Source: Burkholderia sp. WSM2230 (GTDB lineage: Bacteria; Pseudomonadota; Gammaproteobacteria; Burkholderiales; Burkholderiaceae). From it: DNA of 64,000 nt. The first letter of the stretch is position 1; each line of letters opens with the position of its first letter. Positions 51,631 through 59,872 of the stretch are shown piece by piece. The stretch spans positions 44,782 to 108,781 of the forward strand of contig NZ_AXAJ01000019.1 in the NCBI RefSeq assembly GCF_000472445.1, given 5' to 3'. The notes below the pieces were generated by a model. The model ran no database searches, was not told the origin of the DNA, and was given only the letters and a program-made list of their open reading frames with translations. The translations under genes and the position numbers were made by a program.

Positions 51631-53183
51631 GGTTGGGTCTCCGTGTGGTTGTCGGCGGCGTCGCACTGAGTCAGCGACATGCCCAGTTGCGCGCGGCGCG
51701 CGAGCCACGGCGAGGGCCGGTAGCGCGGATCGCCGAGCACGTCGAACATGTTGCGCAGAATGGTGAGGATGGTCTTTGCCCCGAGCGCGTCGCCGAGCGC
51801 AAGCGGCCCGCGGGGATAGCCGAGGCCGAGCATCACGGCGAGGTCGATGTCTTCCGGCGACGCGATCTGCTTTTGCGCGATGTCGCAGCCGATGTTGATG
51901 ATCGTGGCCACCACGCGTTGCGCAACGAAACCTGTCGAGTCGCGGATGACCGTGACCGCCACGCCGTCGGCGGCAAAGACCGCGTGGCCCGCATCGCGCA
52001 TGGCGCGCGTGGTCGCGGGCGTGGTCATCAGCGTGCGGCGTTGCGCGCCGACGAGCGGAAAGAGCGCATCGATTGCGACGACGCGGCTCGCATCGAGTGC
52101 TTCGTCGACGGCGGCCGTGGTGGCGTCGTGACCGAACGGCGTTACCACGATCAGCGAGTCGGCTGCGGGCGTCGCGCCCTCGTCGAGCTTCACGCCGGCT
52201 TTGCCGATGAGTTCCACGACGGCTTCATAGGCTTGCGGATAGCGCTTGCTGACCCACACGCTTGCAGGCAGCGCGGTAGGCGCGGGCGCTTCCGCGGCTG
52301 CTTGCTGCTTGCCGTCCTGATAGCGATAAAACCCTTCGCCGCTCTTCCTGCCCAGCAGTCCGCCCGCGAGCCGCGTGCCGGTAATGGGCGAGGGCGTGAA
52401 GCGCGGCTCTTCATAGAACTGATGGTAGATCGACTCCATCACCGGATGCGAGACGTCGAGTGCGGTCAGGTCGAGCAGCTCGAACGGCCCGAGGCGAAAG
52501 CCCGCTTGCTCGCGCATGATCCGGTCGATGTCGATGAAGCTCGCCACGCCTTCGCCGGCCACACGCAGGCCTTCGGTATTCATGCCGCGGCCTGCGTGAT
52601 TGACGATGAAGCCCGGCATGTCTTTCGCGCGTACCGGCGTGTGGCCCATGCGCCGCGCGAGGTCCATCAGGGCGTCACCGGCCTCGCGGTCGCTGCGCAA
52701 GCCGTCGATTACTTCGACGACTTTCATCAGCGGAACGGGATTGAAGAAGTGATAGCCGACCACGCGCGTCGGATCGGTACAGCCGGCGGCGATTGCCGTG
52801 ATGGACAGCGACGAGGTGTTCGACGCGAGCACGCAGCGCCCGCTCACGACGGTTTCCAGTTCGCGAAAGAGCACCTGTTTTGCGTCGAGTTTTTCGACGA
52901 TTGCCTCTATCACGAGATCGCAATCCACCAGTTCGCTGATCGCATGCGCCGCCTTGACGTTGGCGAGCGCGGCGAGCGAGCGTGCGTCGTCGAGTTTGCC
53001 TTTGGCCGTGAGTTTGGCGAACGTCTCGGCGAGGTAGTCGCGTGCGGCTCCGATTGCAGCCGGATTGGCGTCGTAGAGGCGCACGTTGAGCCCGGCGAGC
53101 GCCGCGATCTGTGCAATCCCCCGGCCCATTGCTCCGCTGCCGACAATGCCGATAGTTTCGATGCTGCTATAACGAGAGGTCAT
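51627..53183 (-). CDS. 3-hydroxyacyl-CoA dehydrogenase (PaaH-like, two C-terminal domains)
   Basis: NAD-dependent beta-oxidation enzyme of 518 aa. The N-terminal Rossmann domain has GSGAMGRGIAQIAALAG (about 15-31), and the catalytic segment VGYHFFNPVPLMKVVEVI lies near 142-159. Two copies of the C-terminal 3HCDH domain follow (about 190-285 and 410-500), as in PaaH/PaaC proteins. It heads the minus-strand operon dehydrogenase, hydratase, phosphatase, kinase, ACAD. Its promoter shares a palindromic -10 with the divergent GST gene. Confidence 0.93.
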   Translation of the reverse strand: MTSRYSSIETIGIVGSGAMGRGIAQIAALAGLNVRLYDANPAAIGAARDYLAETFAKLTAKGKLDDARSLAALANVKAAHAISELVDCDLVIEAIVEKLDAKQVLFRELETVVSGRCVLASNTSSLSITAIAAGCTDPTRVVGYHFFNPVPLMKVVEVIDGLRSDREAGDALMDLARRMGHTPVRAKDMPGFIVNHAGRGMNTEGLRVAGEGVASFIDIDRIMREQAGFRLGPFELLDLTALDVSHPVMESIYHQFYEEPRFTPSPITGTRLAGGLLGRKSGEGFYRYQDGKQQAAAEAPAPTALPASVWVSKRYPQAYEAVVELIGKAGVKLDEGATPAADSLIVVTPFGHDATTAAVDEALDASRVVAIDALFPLVGAQRRTLMTTPATTRAMRDAGHAVFAADGVAVTVIRDSTGFVAQRVVATIINIGCDIAQKQIASPEDIDLAVMLGLGYPRGPLALGDALGAKTILTILRNMFDVLGDPRYRPSPWLARRAQLGMSLTQCDAADNHTETQP

Positions 53184-53188
53184 TTGAG

Positions 53189-53216
53189 TTGCTCGACTCC
53201 ATGGTTATTCTAGAAT
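53189..53216 (+). promoter_or_regulatory. Divergent promoter with shared -10 palindrome
   Basis: On the plus strand TTGCTC (53189-53194) and TAGAAT (53211-53216) are 16 bases apart and would serve the GST gene. The palindrome ATTCTAGAAT (53207-53216) gives a second TAGAAT on the minus strand (53207-53212), suited to the 3-hydroxyacyl-CoA dehydrogenase gene. Use of the two promoters would be mutually exclusive. Confidence 0.5.
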
Positions 53217-53310
53217 GGCACGCTCGTGCAATTTACCTCATGTTTGTCCGGCGAGCGCCGCATCTGCGCGGACCCGCGGTTTCATCTACCGAAGAAGCAA
53301 GGAGACAACG

Positions 53311-53958
53311 ATGATCAAGCTCTGCGGGTTTGCGCTTTCCAACTACTACAACAAGGTGAAGTTCGTCTTGCTCGAACACGGCATCGAGTTCGAGGAAGTG
53401 TTTGTCGAGCCGAGCCAGGACGAGGCCGTGCTCGCCCACTCGCCGCTCGGTAAAGTGCCTTACTTGCAGACGGAAGAGGGCGATCTTTGCGAGTCGCAAT
53501 GTATCGTCGAGTATCTGGCCGCGCGCTTTCCCGACAAGCGGATTTTCTCCGCCGATGCGTGGGAGGCAGCCAAGGAGCGCGAGTTGATCACGTTCGTCGA
53601 CGTGCATCTCGAACTGACGGCGCGCAATCTCTACAAGGAAGCGTTTTTCGGCGGCACAGTGACCGACGCGACTAAGGGCCGCGTTGAGAAACTGCTCGCG
53701 CATCACATCGCGGGCTTCAGGCGGATCGCGAAGTTCGCGCCGTATTTGCGCGGCGAACGGTTCAGTGTCGCGGACGCAGCCGGATATGTGAGCTTGCCGC
53801 TTGTCGGCATGGCGACGCAGGCGATATACGGCCGCGATTTTCTGCTCGACGCCGGTGTGGACTGGAAAAGCTATGTGAAGGCGATCAACGGGCGGCCTGC
53901 CGCGCAGCGCGTGACTGAAGACCGCAAGGCTTATATCGCGGCATCGCGTGGGGCTTGA
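53311..53958 (+). CDS. Glutathione S-transferase family protein
   Basis: GST of 215 aa. The thioredoxin-like N-terminal domain (MIKLCGFALSNYYNKVKFVL) is followed by PLGKVPYLQTEEGDLCESQ with the cis-Pro and glutathione-contacting residues. The C-terminal helical domain is complete. AAGGAGA lies just before the ATG at 53311. It is divergent from the beta-oxidation operon, sharing its control region; substrate is unknown. Confidence 0.9.
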   Translation: MIKLCGFALSNYYNKVKFVLLEHGIEFEEVFVEPSQDEAVLAHSPLGKVPYLQTEEGDLCESQCIVEYLAARFPDKRIFSADAWEAAKERELITFVDVHLELTARNLYKEAFFGGTVTDATKGRVEKLLAHHIAGFRRIAKFAPYLRGERFSVADAAGYVSLPLVGMATQAIYGRDFLLDAGVDWKSYVKAINGRPAAQRVTEDRKAYIAASRGA

Positions 53959-54079
53959 CTTCTCGCGCGGCAAACCACAACGCGCGGCATGAAGCGGGCC
54001 GCGGCGCCCGGCGCACCCGCTAGCCGCTGCGCGCGATGGCGAGGAACGTAGGTTCGTTCGCAGCATCGCGCGTGGTCTC

Positions 54080-55291
54080 CTAAAGTCGCGCCAGCCGTTC
54101 GAGCGCCGTGGCGAGCGTGCTTTCCTGCTTCGCAAAGCAGAAGCGCACCACGCCCGACTCGTGCGCCTCGTGATAAAACGCCGAAACCGGAATGGCCGCG
54201 ACGCCGATCTCACCCGTCAGCCATTGCGCGAACTCGGCTTCGGGTAGGTCGCTGATGGCTGAATAATCGACGCACTGAAAGTACGTGCCCGTGCAAGGCA
54301 GCAGCTTGAAGCGCGAATTGGCGAGCCCGGCGCGAAAGAAGTCACGCTTTCTCTGATAGAACGCCGGCAATTCCAGATACGGCGCCGGATCTTTCATATA
54401 TTCGGCGAGACCTATCTGCATCGGCGTGTTCACGGTGAACACATTGAACTGGTGCACCTTGCGGAATTCCGCGGTCAGCGCGGCCGGCGCGGCCACATAG
54501 CCGACTTTCCAGCCTGTCACGTGATAAGTCTTGCCGAAGCTCGACACGACGAAACTGCGCTGCGCCAACTCCGGATAACGCGCCACGCTTTCATGCGGCG
54601 CGCCGTCGTAGACCATGTGTTCGTACACTTCGTCGGAGAGAATCAGCACGTTCGTGCCGCGCACGATGTCTTCCAGCTTGCGCATGTCTTCGGCGCGCCA
54701 GACAGTGCCGGTCGGATTGTGCGGCGTGTTGATGAGCAGGAGTCGTGTTTTCGGCGTGATTGCGGCGGCGAGCTTGTCGAACGGAATCGCGTAGTCCGGC
54801 GCCTCGAGCGTGACGAATACCGGCTTGCCGCCTGCCAGTTCGATTGACGGAAGATAGCTGTCGTAGGTCGGCTCGATCACGATCACTTCGTCGCCAGGAT
54901 GGACCGTGCACAGGATCGCGGTCAACAGTGCCTGGGTCGCGCCCGCCGTGACCGTGATTTCGGTGGTGGCGTCGTAGCGGCGGCCATACAGATCGGTAAT
55001 TTTGCCGGCGATCGCTTCCCGCAGCGGCGCGGCGCCTGCCATCGGCGGATACTGGTTGTGGCCGTCGCGCATTGCGTTCGCGACCGCCTCCACGATGCGC
55101 GGATCGCAGCCGAAGTCGGGAAAGCCCTGGCCCAGATTCACCGCGCCTTTTTCGGCGGCGAGCGCGCTCATCACGGTGAAGATCGTGGTGCCGACGTTCG
55201 GCAGGCGCGAGGGGAACGAGGGACTCATGGGCGTGTCGTGCGGTGCATTCATGGCGCTGTTCGGGCGGTGCGGGTGAGTGGGCGAAGGCAT
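54080..55291 (-). CDS. Pyridoxal-phosphate aminotransferase (YbdL/methionine aminotransferase-like)
   Basis: Class I/II aminotransferase of about 400 aa. NLGQGFPDFGCDPRIVEAV is the N-terminal substrate region, INTPHNPTGTVW is conserved, and the PLP lysine lies in SSFGKTYHVTGWKVGYVAAP. It resembles methionine-preferring YbdL and kynurenine-type aminotransferases. Several in-frame ATGs (55291, 55252, 55228) precede the conserved region and none has a strong ribosome binding site; 55291 is a compromise. Amino-donor specificity cannot be told from the sequence. Confidence 0.88.
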   Translation of the reverse strand: MPSPTHPHRPNSAMNAPHDTPMSPSFPSRLPNVGTTIFTVMSALAAEKGAVNLGQGFPDFGCDPRIVEAVANAMRDGHNQYPPMAGAAPLREAIAGKITDLYGRRYDATTEITVTAGATQALLTAILCTVHPGDEVIVIEPTYDSYLPSIELAGGKPVFVTLEAPDYAIPFDKLAAAITPKTRLLLINTPHNPTGTVWRAEDMRKLEDIVRGTNVLILSDEVYEHMVYDGAPHESVARYPELAQRSFVVSSFGKTYHVTGWKVGYVAAPAALTAEFRKVHQFNVFTVNTPMQIGLAEYMKDPAPYLELPAFYQRKRDFFRAGLANSRFKLLPCTGTYFQCVDYSAISDLPEAEFAQWLTGEIGVAAIPVSAFYHEAHESGVVRFCFAKQESTLATALERLARL

Positions 55292-55398
55292 CGTTTTCAA
55301 ACCGGCGAAGCCTGATTGTAGGGAATCCCGGCGCTGCGTGCGCAATCGCGGTGTGCCGTTGGCCGGGAGGCCGTGCTCCGTCGGCCGCGAGGCACGGC

Positions 55399-55998
55399 TT
55401 ATACCAGGCTTTGCACGGCCGCCGCCGCAGGGTTTGTCGAGCCGCCGGGCGCGTTCTCGGGCGAGTTGCCAGGCGCGTTGGCAGGCGAGCTGTCCGGCGA
55501 GTTGGCAGGCGAATCACCATGCGAATTGCCCGGCGAATCGGCCAGCAAGGCGGCGAACGGCGCCGGTTGTGCAATCTGAAAGCCAAAGTCGCGCGCGATC
55601 CGCTTCGCGAGCTTCAACACGGCGCGATCTTTCGAAATCAGCCAGTGCGCCTGAGCGGCATGCGCCAGTTCGAGGAATTTCTGGTCGTCGCGGTCCTTGC
55701 ATTTCGGCAGCGGCTGCGCGTCTTCTGGTTGTGCCGCGAGCTCGACAATCTGCGCGAGCCGTGCGACGACCGCCAGTGCGGCGGACTTGTCCACGTTACG
55801 TTCGACGAATTGCGGATAGTCGAGCACGTAGGTCAGTTCGGCGAGGCAGCGCGCATCGATCAGCGCCGAGAGGGCGCCGCTTTCGAGCGCGGCGCGAATG
55901 GGCCGCGTGTGCGGATCGTCGAACACGAGGATGTCGATCCAGACATTGGAATCGAGAACGACGCGCAAAGCGCCGCGTGAGGCATGGGAACCGGGCAT
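55399..55998 (-). CDS. PIN-domain protein (TIGR00305-like putative toxin) with repeat tail
   Basis: Protein of 199 aa. The PIN nuclease domain is at about 11-150 with acidic residues expected to bind metal: Asp16 (LDSNVWIDI), Glu54 (LAELTYVLDYP), Asp102/104/105 (CKDRDDQKFLELA) and Asp124 (ISKDRAVL). From residue 155 to 186 a tail of eight four-residue units of the form [SA]-P-x-[NDSG] follows, encoded by 12-bp tandem repeats. No antitoxin gene is adjacent, so it may be a solitary RNase-like protein. It is divergent from yaaA with a 57-base gap. Confidence 0.85.
   Translation of the reverse strand: MPGSHASRGALRVVLDSNVWIDILVFDDPHTRPIRAALESGALSALIDARCLAELTYVLDYPQFVERNVDKSAALAVVARLAQIVELAAQPEDAQPLPKCKDRDDQKFLELAHAAQAHWLISKDRAVLKLAKRIARDFGFQIAQPAPFAALLADSPGNSHGDSPANSPDSSPANAPGNSPENAPGGSTNPAAAAVQSLV
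55441..55546 (-). repeat. 12-bp tandem repeat in the PIN-protein gene
   Basis: About eight in-phase 12-base units (plus-strand forms such as GAGTTGGCAGGC and GAATTGCCCGGC) cover 55451-55546. The period keeps the reading frame, so copy-number change would lengthen or shorten the C-terminal tail without frameshift. Confidence 0.85.
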
Positions 55999-56055
55999 TC
56001 GTTACAATCTGGCTTTCGTCTTTGACCGCCAGGCACGGCGTGCCTGCAAGCCTCT

Positions 56056-56838
56056 ATGATAATCGTTCTGTCGCCGGCGAAATCGCTCGACTACGAAACC
56101 CCGCCTCACGTCAAGAAGCACACTATCCCCGATTTCATCGACGATGCCGCCGAACTGATCAGCGGTCTGCGCCGTTTGTCGCCGCAACAGATCGCTTCGC
56201 TAATGAGCATTTCGGACCAACTGGCGCATCTCAACTTTGAGCGCTATGCACAGTGGTCGCCGCGCTTTGGCACCGACAACGCGAAGCAGGCCGTGCTCGC
56301 GTTCAATGGCGACGTGTACGAGGGCTTCAACGCGAAGACCTTGTCGTCGTCGGATCTGGACTTTGCGCAGAACCATGTGCGCGTGTTGTCGGGGCTTTAT
56401 GGTCTGCTGCGTCCGCTGGATCTGCTGCAGCCGTACCGTCTGGAAATGGGCACGCGTCTGGCCAATCCGCGCGGCAAAGACCTCTACGCGTTCTGGGGCG
56501 AGCGCATCACGCACGCCTTGAACGGGCAATTGAAGAAGCGCGCTGCGGGCTCGCGCGTACTCGTGAATTGCGCGTCCGGCGAGTATTTCAAGTCGGTCAA
56601 GCCGAAGCTGCTGGAAGCGCCGGTCGTCACGCCGGTGTTCGAGGACTGGAAGGGCGGGCGCTACAAGATCATCAGCTTTCATGCAAAACGCGCGCGCGGT
56701 CTGATGGCGCGCTACGCGGTCGAGAACCGCCTCGACAAGGCCGAGCAACTCAAAGCGTTCGACTCGGAAGGCTATGCGTTCGACGCTGAAGCGTCGAACG
56801 ATTCCACGTACGTATTTCGCCGCCGCGTCGCTGAATAG
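56056..56838 (+). CDS. yaaA: Peroxide stress protein YaaA (DUF328)
   Basis: Cytoplasmic protein of 260 aa. E. coli YaaA is induced by hydrogen peroxide and lowers intracellular unincorporated iron and DNA damage. The family N-terminus MIIVLSPAKSLDYETP, the segment YEGFNAKTLSSSDLDFAQ and the C-terminal FHAKRARGLMARY are all present. Length is standard. No OxyR site was identified upstream. Confidence 0.94.
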   Translation: MIIVLSPAKSLDYETPPHVKKHTIPDFIDDAAELISGLRRLSPQQIASLMSISDQLAHLNFERYAQWSPRFGTDNAKQAVLAFNGDVYEGFNAKTLSSSDLDFAQNHVRVLSGLYGLLRPLDLLQPYRLEMGTRLANPRGKDLYAFWGERITHALNGQLKKRAAGSRVLVNCASGEYFKSVKPKLLEAPVVTPVFEDWKGGRYKIISFHAKRARGLMARYAVENRLDKAEQLKAFDSEGYAFDAEASNDSTYVFRRRVAE

Positions 56839-56887
56839 GCAGCGTGCGGTCCGGCGGCGTGCCGCCCATCCTGCAGGGAACCCAATC

Positions 56888-58042
56888 ATGAGTTTATCGA
56901 TTACGAGCAACTTCGACGCGGGCGCGATCGAGGTGCTGTCCTGCGCGAAGGCCGCGGACATCCGCCTGCGCGTCAGGCCTGACAGTCACGCGGAATTTGC
57001 GCAGTGGTTCTACTTCCGCCTCTCCGGCGCGGCGGGCGAGCGCTGCTTGATGACGTTCGAAAATGCGGCGGCGTGCGCGTTCGCCGAAGGCTGGCGCGAC
57101 TACCAGGCTGTGGCGAGCTACGACCGCGTGAACTGGTTTCGCGTGCCGACGTCCTACGACGGCCGTGTGCTTACCATCGACCACACACCGCAGTTCGACC
57201 GCATTTATTACGCGTACTTCGAGCCGTACAGCGAGGAGCGGCACTCCGAGTTTCTCGGCGCAGTTCAACAGATGCCGCAGGCCACGCTGACCGAACTGGG
57301 CACGACTGTCGAAGGCCGGCCGATGTCGCTGCTCACGCTCGGCACGCCGCAAAGCGGCAACACGCCGAAAAAGAAGGTCTGGCTGATCGCGCGGCAGCAT
57401 CCCGGCGAGACCATGGCCGAATGGTTTATCGAAGGGCTCGTGAAGCGGCTCGTCGGCTGGGGCGATTGGGCGGGCGATCCGGTCGCGCGCCAACTTTACG
57501 AGCACGCCGTGTTCTACATCGTGCCCAACATGAACCCGGACGGCAGCGTGCGCGGCAACCTGCGCACCAACGCGGCGGGCGCCAATCTGAATCGCGAGTG
57601 GATGGAACCGGACGCCGCGCGCAGTCCCGAGGTGCTGTTGGTGCGTGACGCGATTCACGCAACCGGCTGCGATCTGTTCTTCGACATTCACGGCGACGAG
57701 GCGCTGCCTTACGTGTTCGTGGCCGGCTCCGAGATGCTGCCGGGATTCACGGAGCGGCAAGCGCAGGAACAGAAAGCGTTTATCGAAGCATTCAAACAGG
57801 CGAGTCCCGATTTTCAGGACAAGTACGGTTACGCCGCGAGCAAGTATCGCGAAGATGCGCTGAAGCTGGCTTCCAAATATATCGGCAAGGAATTTGGCTG
57901 CCTGTCGCTGACGCTGGAAATGCCGTTTAAGGACAACGCTAACTTGCCCGACGAGCGGGTAGGCTGGAACGGCGAGCGCAGCGCCTCGCTTGGCGCGGCG
58001 ATGCTGCAGGCCATTTTGCGGCACGTGCAGACGTTTGCCTGA
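56888..58042 (+). CDS. M14-family carboxypeptidase (cytosolic carboxypeptidase-like)
   Basis: Zinc carboxypeptidase of 384 aa without a signal peptide. An N-terminal beta domain (about 1-120) is followed by the catalytic domain. Zinc ligands are His and Glu of ARQHPGETMAEWF and the His of DIHGDEALPY, with the substrate region NREWMEPD and the catalytic Glu in SLTLEMPFKD. It resembles the bacterial relatives of eukaryotic CCP/Nna1 deglutamylases (M14D). The ATG at 56888 follows the yaaA stop by 49 bases. A terminator at 58059 follows. Confidence 0.9.
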   Translation: MSLSITSNFDAGAIEVLSCAKAADIRLRVRPDSHAEFAQWFYFRLSGAAGERCLMTFENAAACAFAEGWRDYQAVASYDRVNWFRVPTSYDGRVLTIDHTPQFDRIYYAYFEPYSEERHSEFLGAVQQMPQATLTELGTTVEGRPMSLLTLGTPQSGNTPKKKVWLIARQHPGETMAEWFIEGLVKRLVGWGDWAGDPVARQLYEHAVFYIVPNMNPDGSVRGNLRTNAAGANLNREWMEPDAARSPEVLLVRDAIHATGCDLFFDIHGDEALPYVFVAGSEMLPGFTERQAQEQKAFIEAFKQASPDFQDKYGYAASKYREDALKLASKYIGKEFGCLSLTLEMPFKDNANLPDERVGWNGERSASLGAAMLQAILRHVQTFA

Positions 58043-58058
58043 TTGGCGACCTTGAAGA

Positions 58059-58091
58059 AAAGGCACACACTGAGCGCGTGTGTGCCTTTCT
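58059..58091. terminator. Bidirectional terminator between convergent genes
   Basis: AAAGGCACACAC and GTGTGTGCCTTT form a perfect 12-bp stem with a 7-base loop between the carboxypeptidase gene (plus) and the secreted-protein gene (minus). The remaining 58092-58257 shows nothing recognisable. Confidence 0.8.
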
Positions 58092-58257
58092 GAGTTGACG
58101 GGTTTGCGTCAGTCATGGGCCGGGTGATGCACGCCGCGTCAATGTTCTGCTGACGCTCGTCGAAAATCGGCCCGTCTTGCTCGATTGCTCGCCGCGCTAT
58201 TGGCAAACGACGTAATGCAGTGGTCGTGGAGCGCATGCAGTTAGACGCTTCTCTCGC

Positions 58258-58893
58258 CTAGTGCTTCTTCTTCGCCAACGTTTTGTTGCTCGACGATTTG
58301 CTCGAGGAGCTTTTCGAAGACTTGGCGGTGCTCTTCTTCACACTCTTGCCGCTTGCCGCCTGTTTGCCCTTGCCCCCACGATGCTTGCCCGACGTCGCTC
58401 GCGACGGAGAATGGTCTGCGCTGCGCGCCGCTCGCGCAGGAGGCACCGGGTCGTTCCAGCTGAACGCGAGCATTTGCGAGCCGACATAGCCGCAGCGGAA
58501 TTTCAGGTCGGCTGCATCGCCTGCGCCGTTCGGGCGGATGCCGAGTCCTTCGACAGTGACGATGTTGTCGACCTTGACGCGTTGCTTGCCCTCGTCGAAC
58601 GAATCGTTCCACGGTGTGATCGAGGCGTGCGCGCTGTCGAACGAGCTCGGCGGAAATTCGACGTGGTCAAAGGCGGTAGATGTGCTCGCGACGAAATTGC
58701 CATGTGCGGCGCAATCCGCCACGAGCGGATCGGCGCGCATTTCATTGACAAATTTGTTGACGAGATCGTTGTGCTGTTCGAGTTGGTCGGCGAATGCGGG
58801 CACGCTGCAGGCGAGCGAGAGGCTCGCTGCGAATCTTGCCAACCGGCCGACCAGCCGCAGCAATCGGCGCGGTGCGTTGGTGCAATCCATCAA
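58258..58893 (-). CDS. Hypothetical secreted protein with Lys/Ser-rich C-terminal tail
   Basis: Protein of 211 aa, not assigned to a family with known function. A signal peptide ends near residue 35 (SLACSVPAFADQ). The mature domain (about 36-150) contains two cysteines (DCAAHGNF and KFRCGYVG) that could form a disulfide. The last 55 residues are a basic low-complexity tail rich in Lys and Ser, histone H1-like in composition. Upstream 58894-59087 holds no convincing gene. Confidence 0.7.
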   Translation of the reverse strand: MMDCTNAPRRLLRLVGRLARFAASLSLACSVPAFADQLEQHNDLVNKFVNEMRADPLVADCAAHGNFVASTSTAFDHVEFPPSSFDSAHASITPWNDSFDEGKQRVKVDNIVTVEGLGIRPNGAGDAADLKFRCGYVGSQMLAFSWNDPVPPARAARSADHSPSRATSGKHRGGKGKQAASGKSVKKSTAKSSKSSSSKSSSNKTLAKKKH

Positions 58894-59087
58894 GTTCGTT
58901 AGACGCTAATGAGACGTGAGGCACGTAAGATGCCTGGCGATACGGTTGAGTTCAATCGTGTCGCAACTATTTTTCGACTGCCGTTTTACTGCTACTTTGC
59001 TGGCGTTGCGCATGCTGAATATGCGGTCACGCAATCTGCGCGATACGCTTACTTGCACGCGCGCCGCGCATGCAAGCTTGCCCGCGC

Positions 59088-59771
59088 TCACGTGCGCGGT
59101 CCGCCGAGCCGGTATCGTCGAACATCATAAGTGGTGACCCATGCAGGACGATAGACGGCGATCAATGCCGTGGACATTCCCGTGAACCATGCCTCGCCCG
59201 TAGCCAGCAAAAGCACGCTGAGCGCGTAGCCCGCAGGCACGACCGTAGGCGAGCCGCCAGCAAGCGCAACGTGAACGCCAAGCGCCGCAGCCGCCGTGAG
59301 CGACACTGCGATAGCCGGCGACACGAAACCCTGGCCGAAGATGAACATGAAGAGATTGCGGGGCAGCCACGCAATGCTGGCCCGCTGAAGCAACGTGGAG
59401 ATGCCGACCGGCACGGCGCCGAACACAAGGAAAGTCAGCGCGATGCCTTGCCATGGTGCGTCGAAGATCAGGCCCGCGAGGCCCGTGACCACCGCCATTG
59501 CAATCAGCGCCAATGCCCAGTCGAACAGCGTGACGACGAGCGTGGCGCCCAGCAGATGCATGACGGTTCCGTCGTCGAGCCATGCGTTGCTTGCCCACAG
59601 CACCGACACAGCGACGATGATGGCCAGCCAGACATGCTGCAACGTGCCGTCCTGAAGACGTTTGAAAGGGTTTTTCCACAGCGCGAGCGCGACCACTATC
59701 GCAGTGACGATCCAGCCACCGACAGCGACCCAGAACGGAAGCGGTGTGTAGAGGAAACCCATGAGTCTCAT
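59088..59771 (-). CDS. CbiM-like membrane protein (energy-coupling factor permease family)
   Basis: Integral membrane protein of about 227 aa with roughly six to seven helices. The segments GTVMHLLGATLVVTLFDW and FVFGAVPVGISTLLQRA resemble CbiM, the substrate-specific membrane part of cobalt/nickel ECF transporters. The histidine-bearing N-terminal metal site typical of CbiM (MHIxEG) is not seen at the start. No ATPase or T component is adjacent. ATGs at 59771 and 59762 are both possible. Confidence 0.65.
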   Translation of the reverse strand: MRLMGFLYTPLPFWVAVGGWIVTAIVVALALWKNPFKRLQDGTLQHVWLAIIVAVSVLWASNAWLDDGTVMHLLGATLVVTLFDWALALIAMAVVTGLAGLIFDAPWQGIALTFLVFGAVPVGISTLLQRASIAWLPRNLFMFIFGQGFVSPAIAVSLTAAAALGVHVALAGGSPTVVPAGYALSVLLLATGEAWFTGMSTALIAVYRPAWVTTYDVRRYRLGGPRT

Positions 59772-59872
59772 ATTACTCGTTGGACGACAAAACGTGTGAG
59801 CGGATTCCATGCCAGCCGGTGCACGCACCGGCAGAAATCGCGCGTCACGCTACCCGCGCGCGGTGCGTCACC

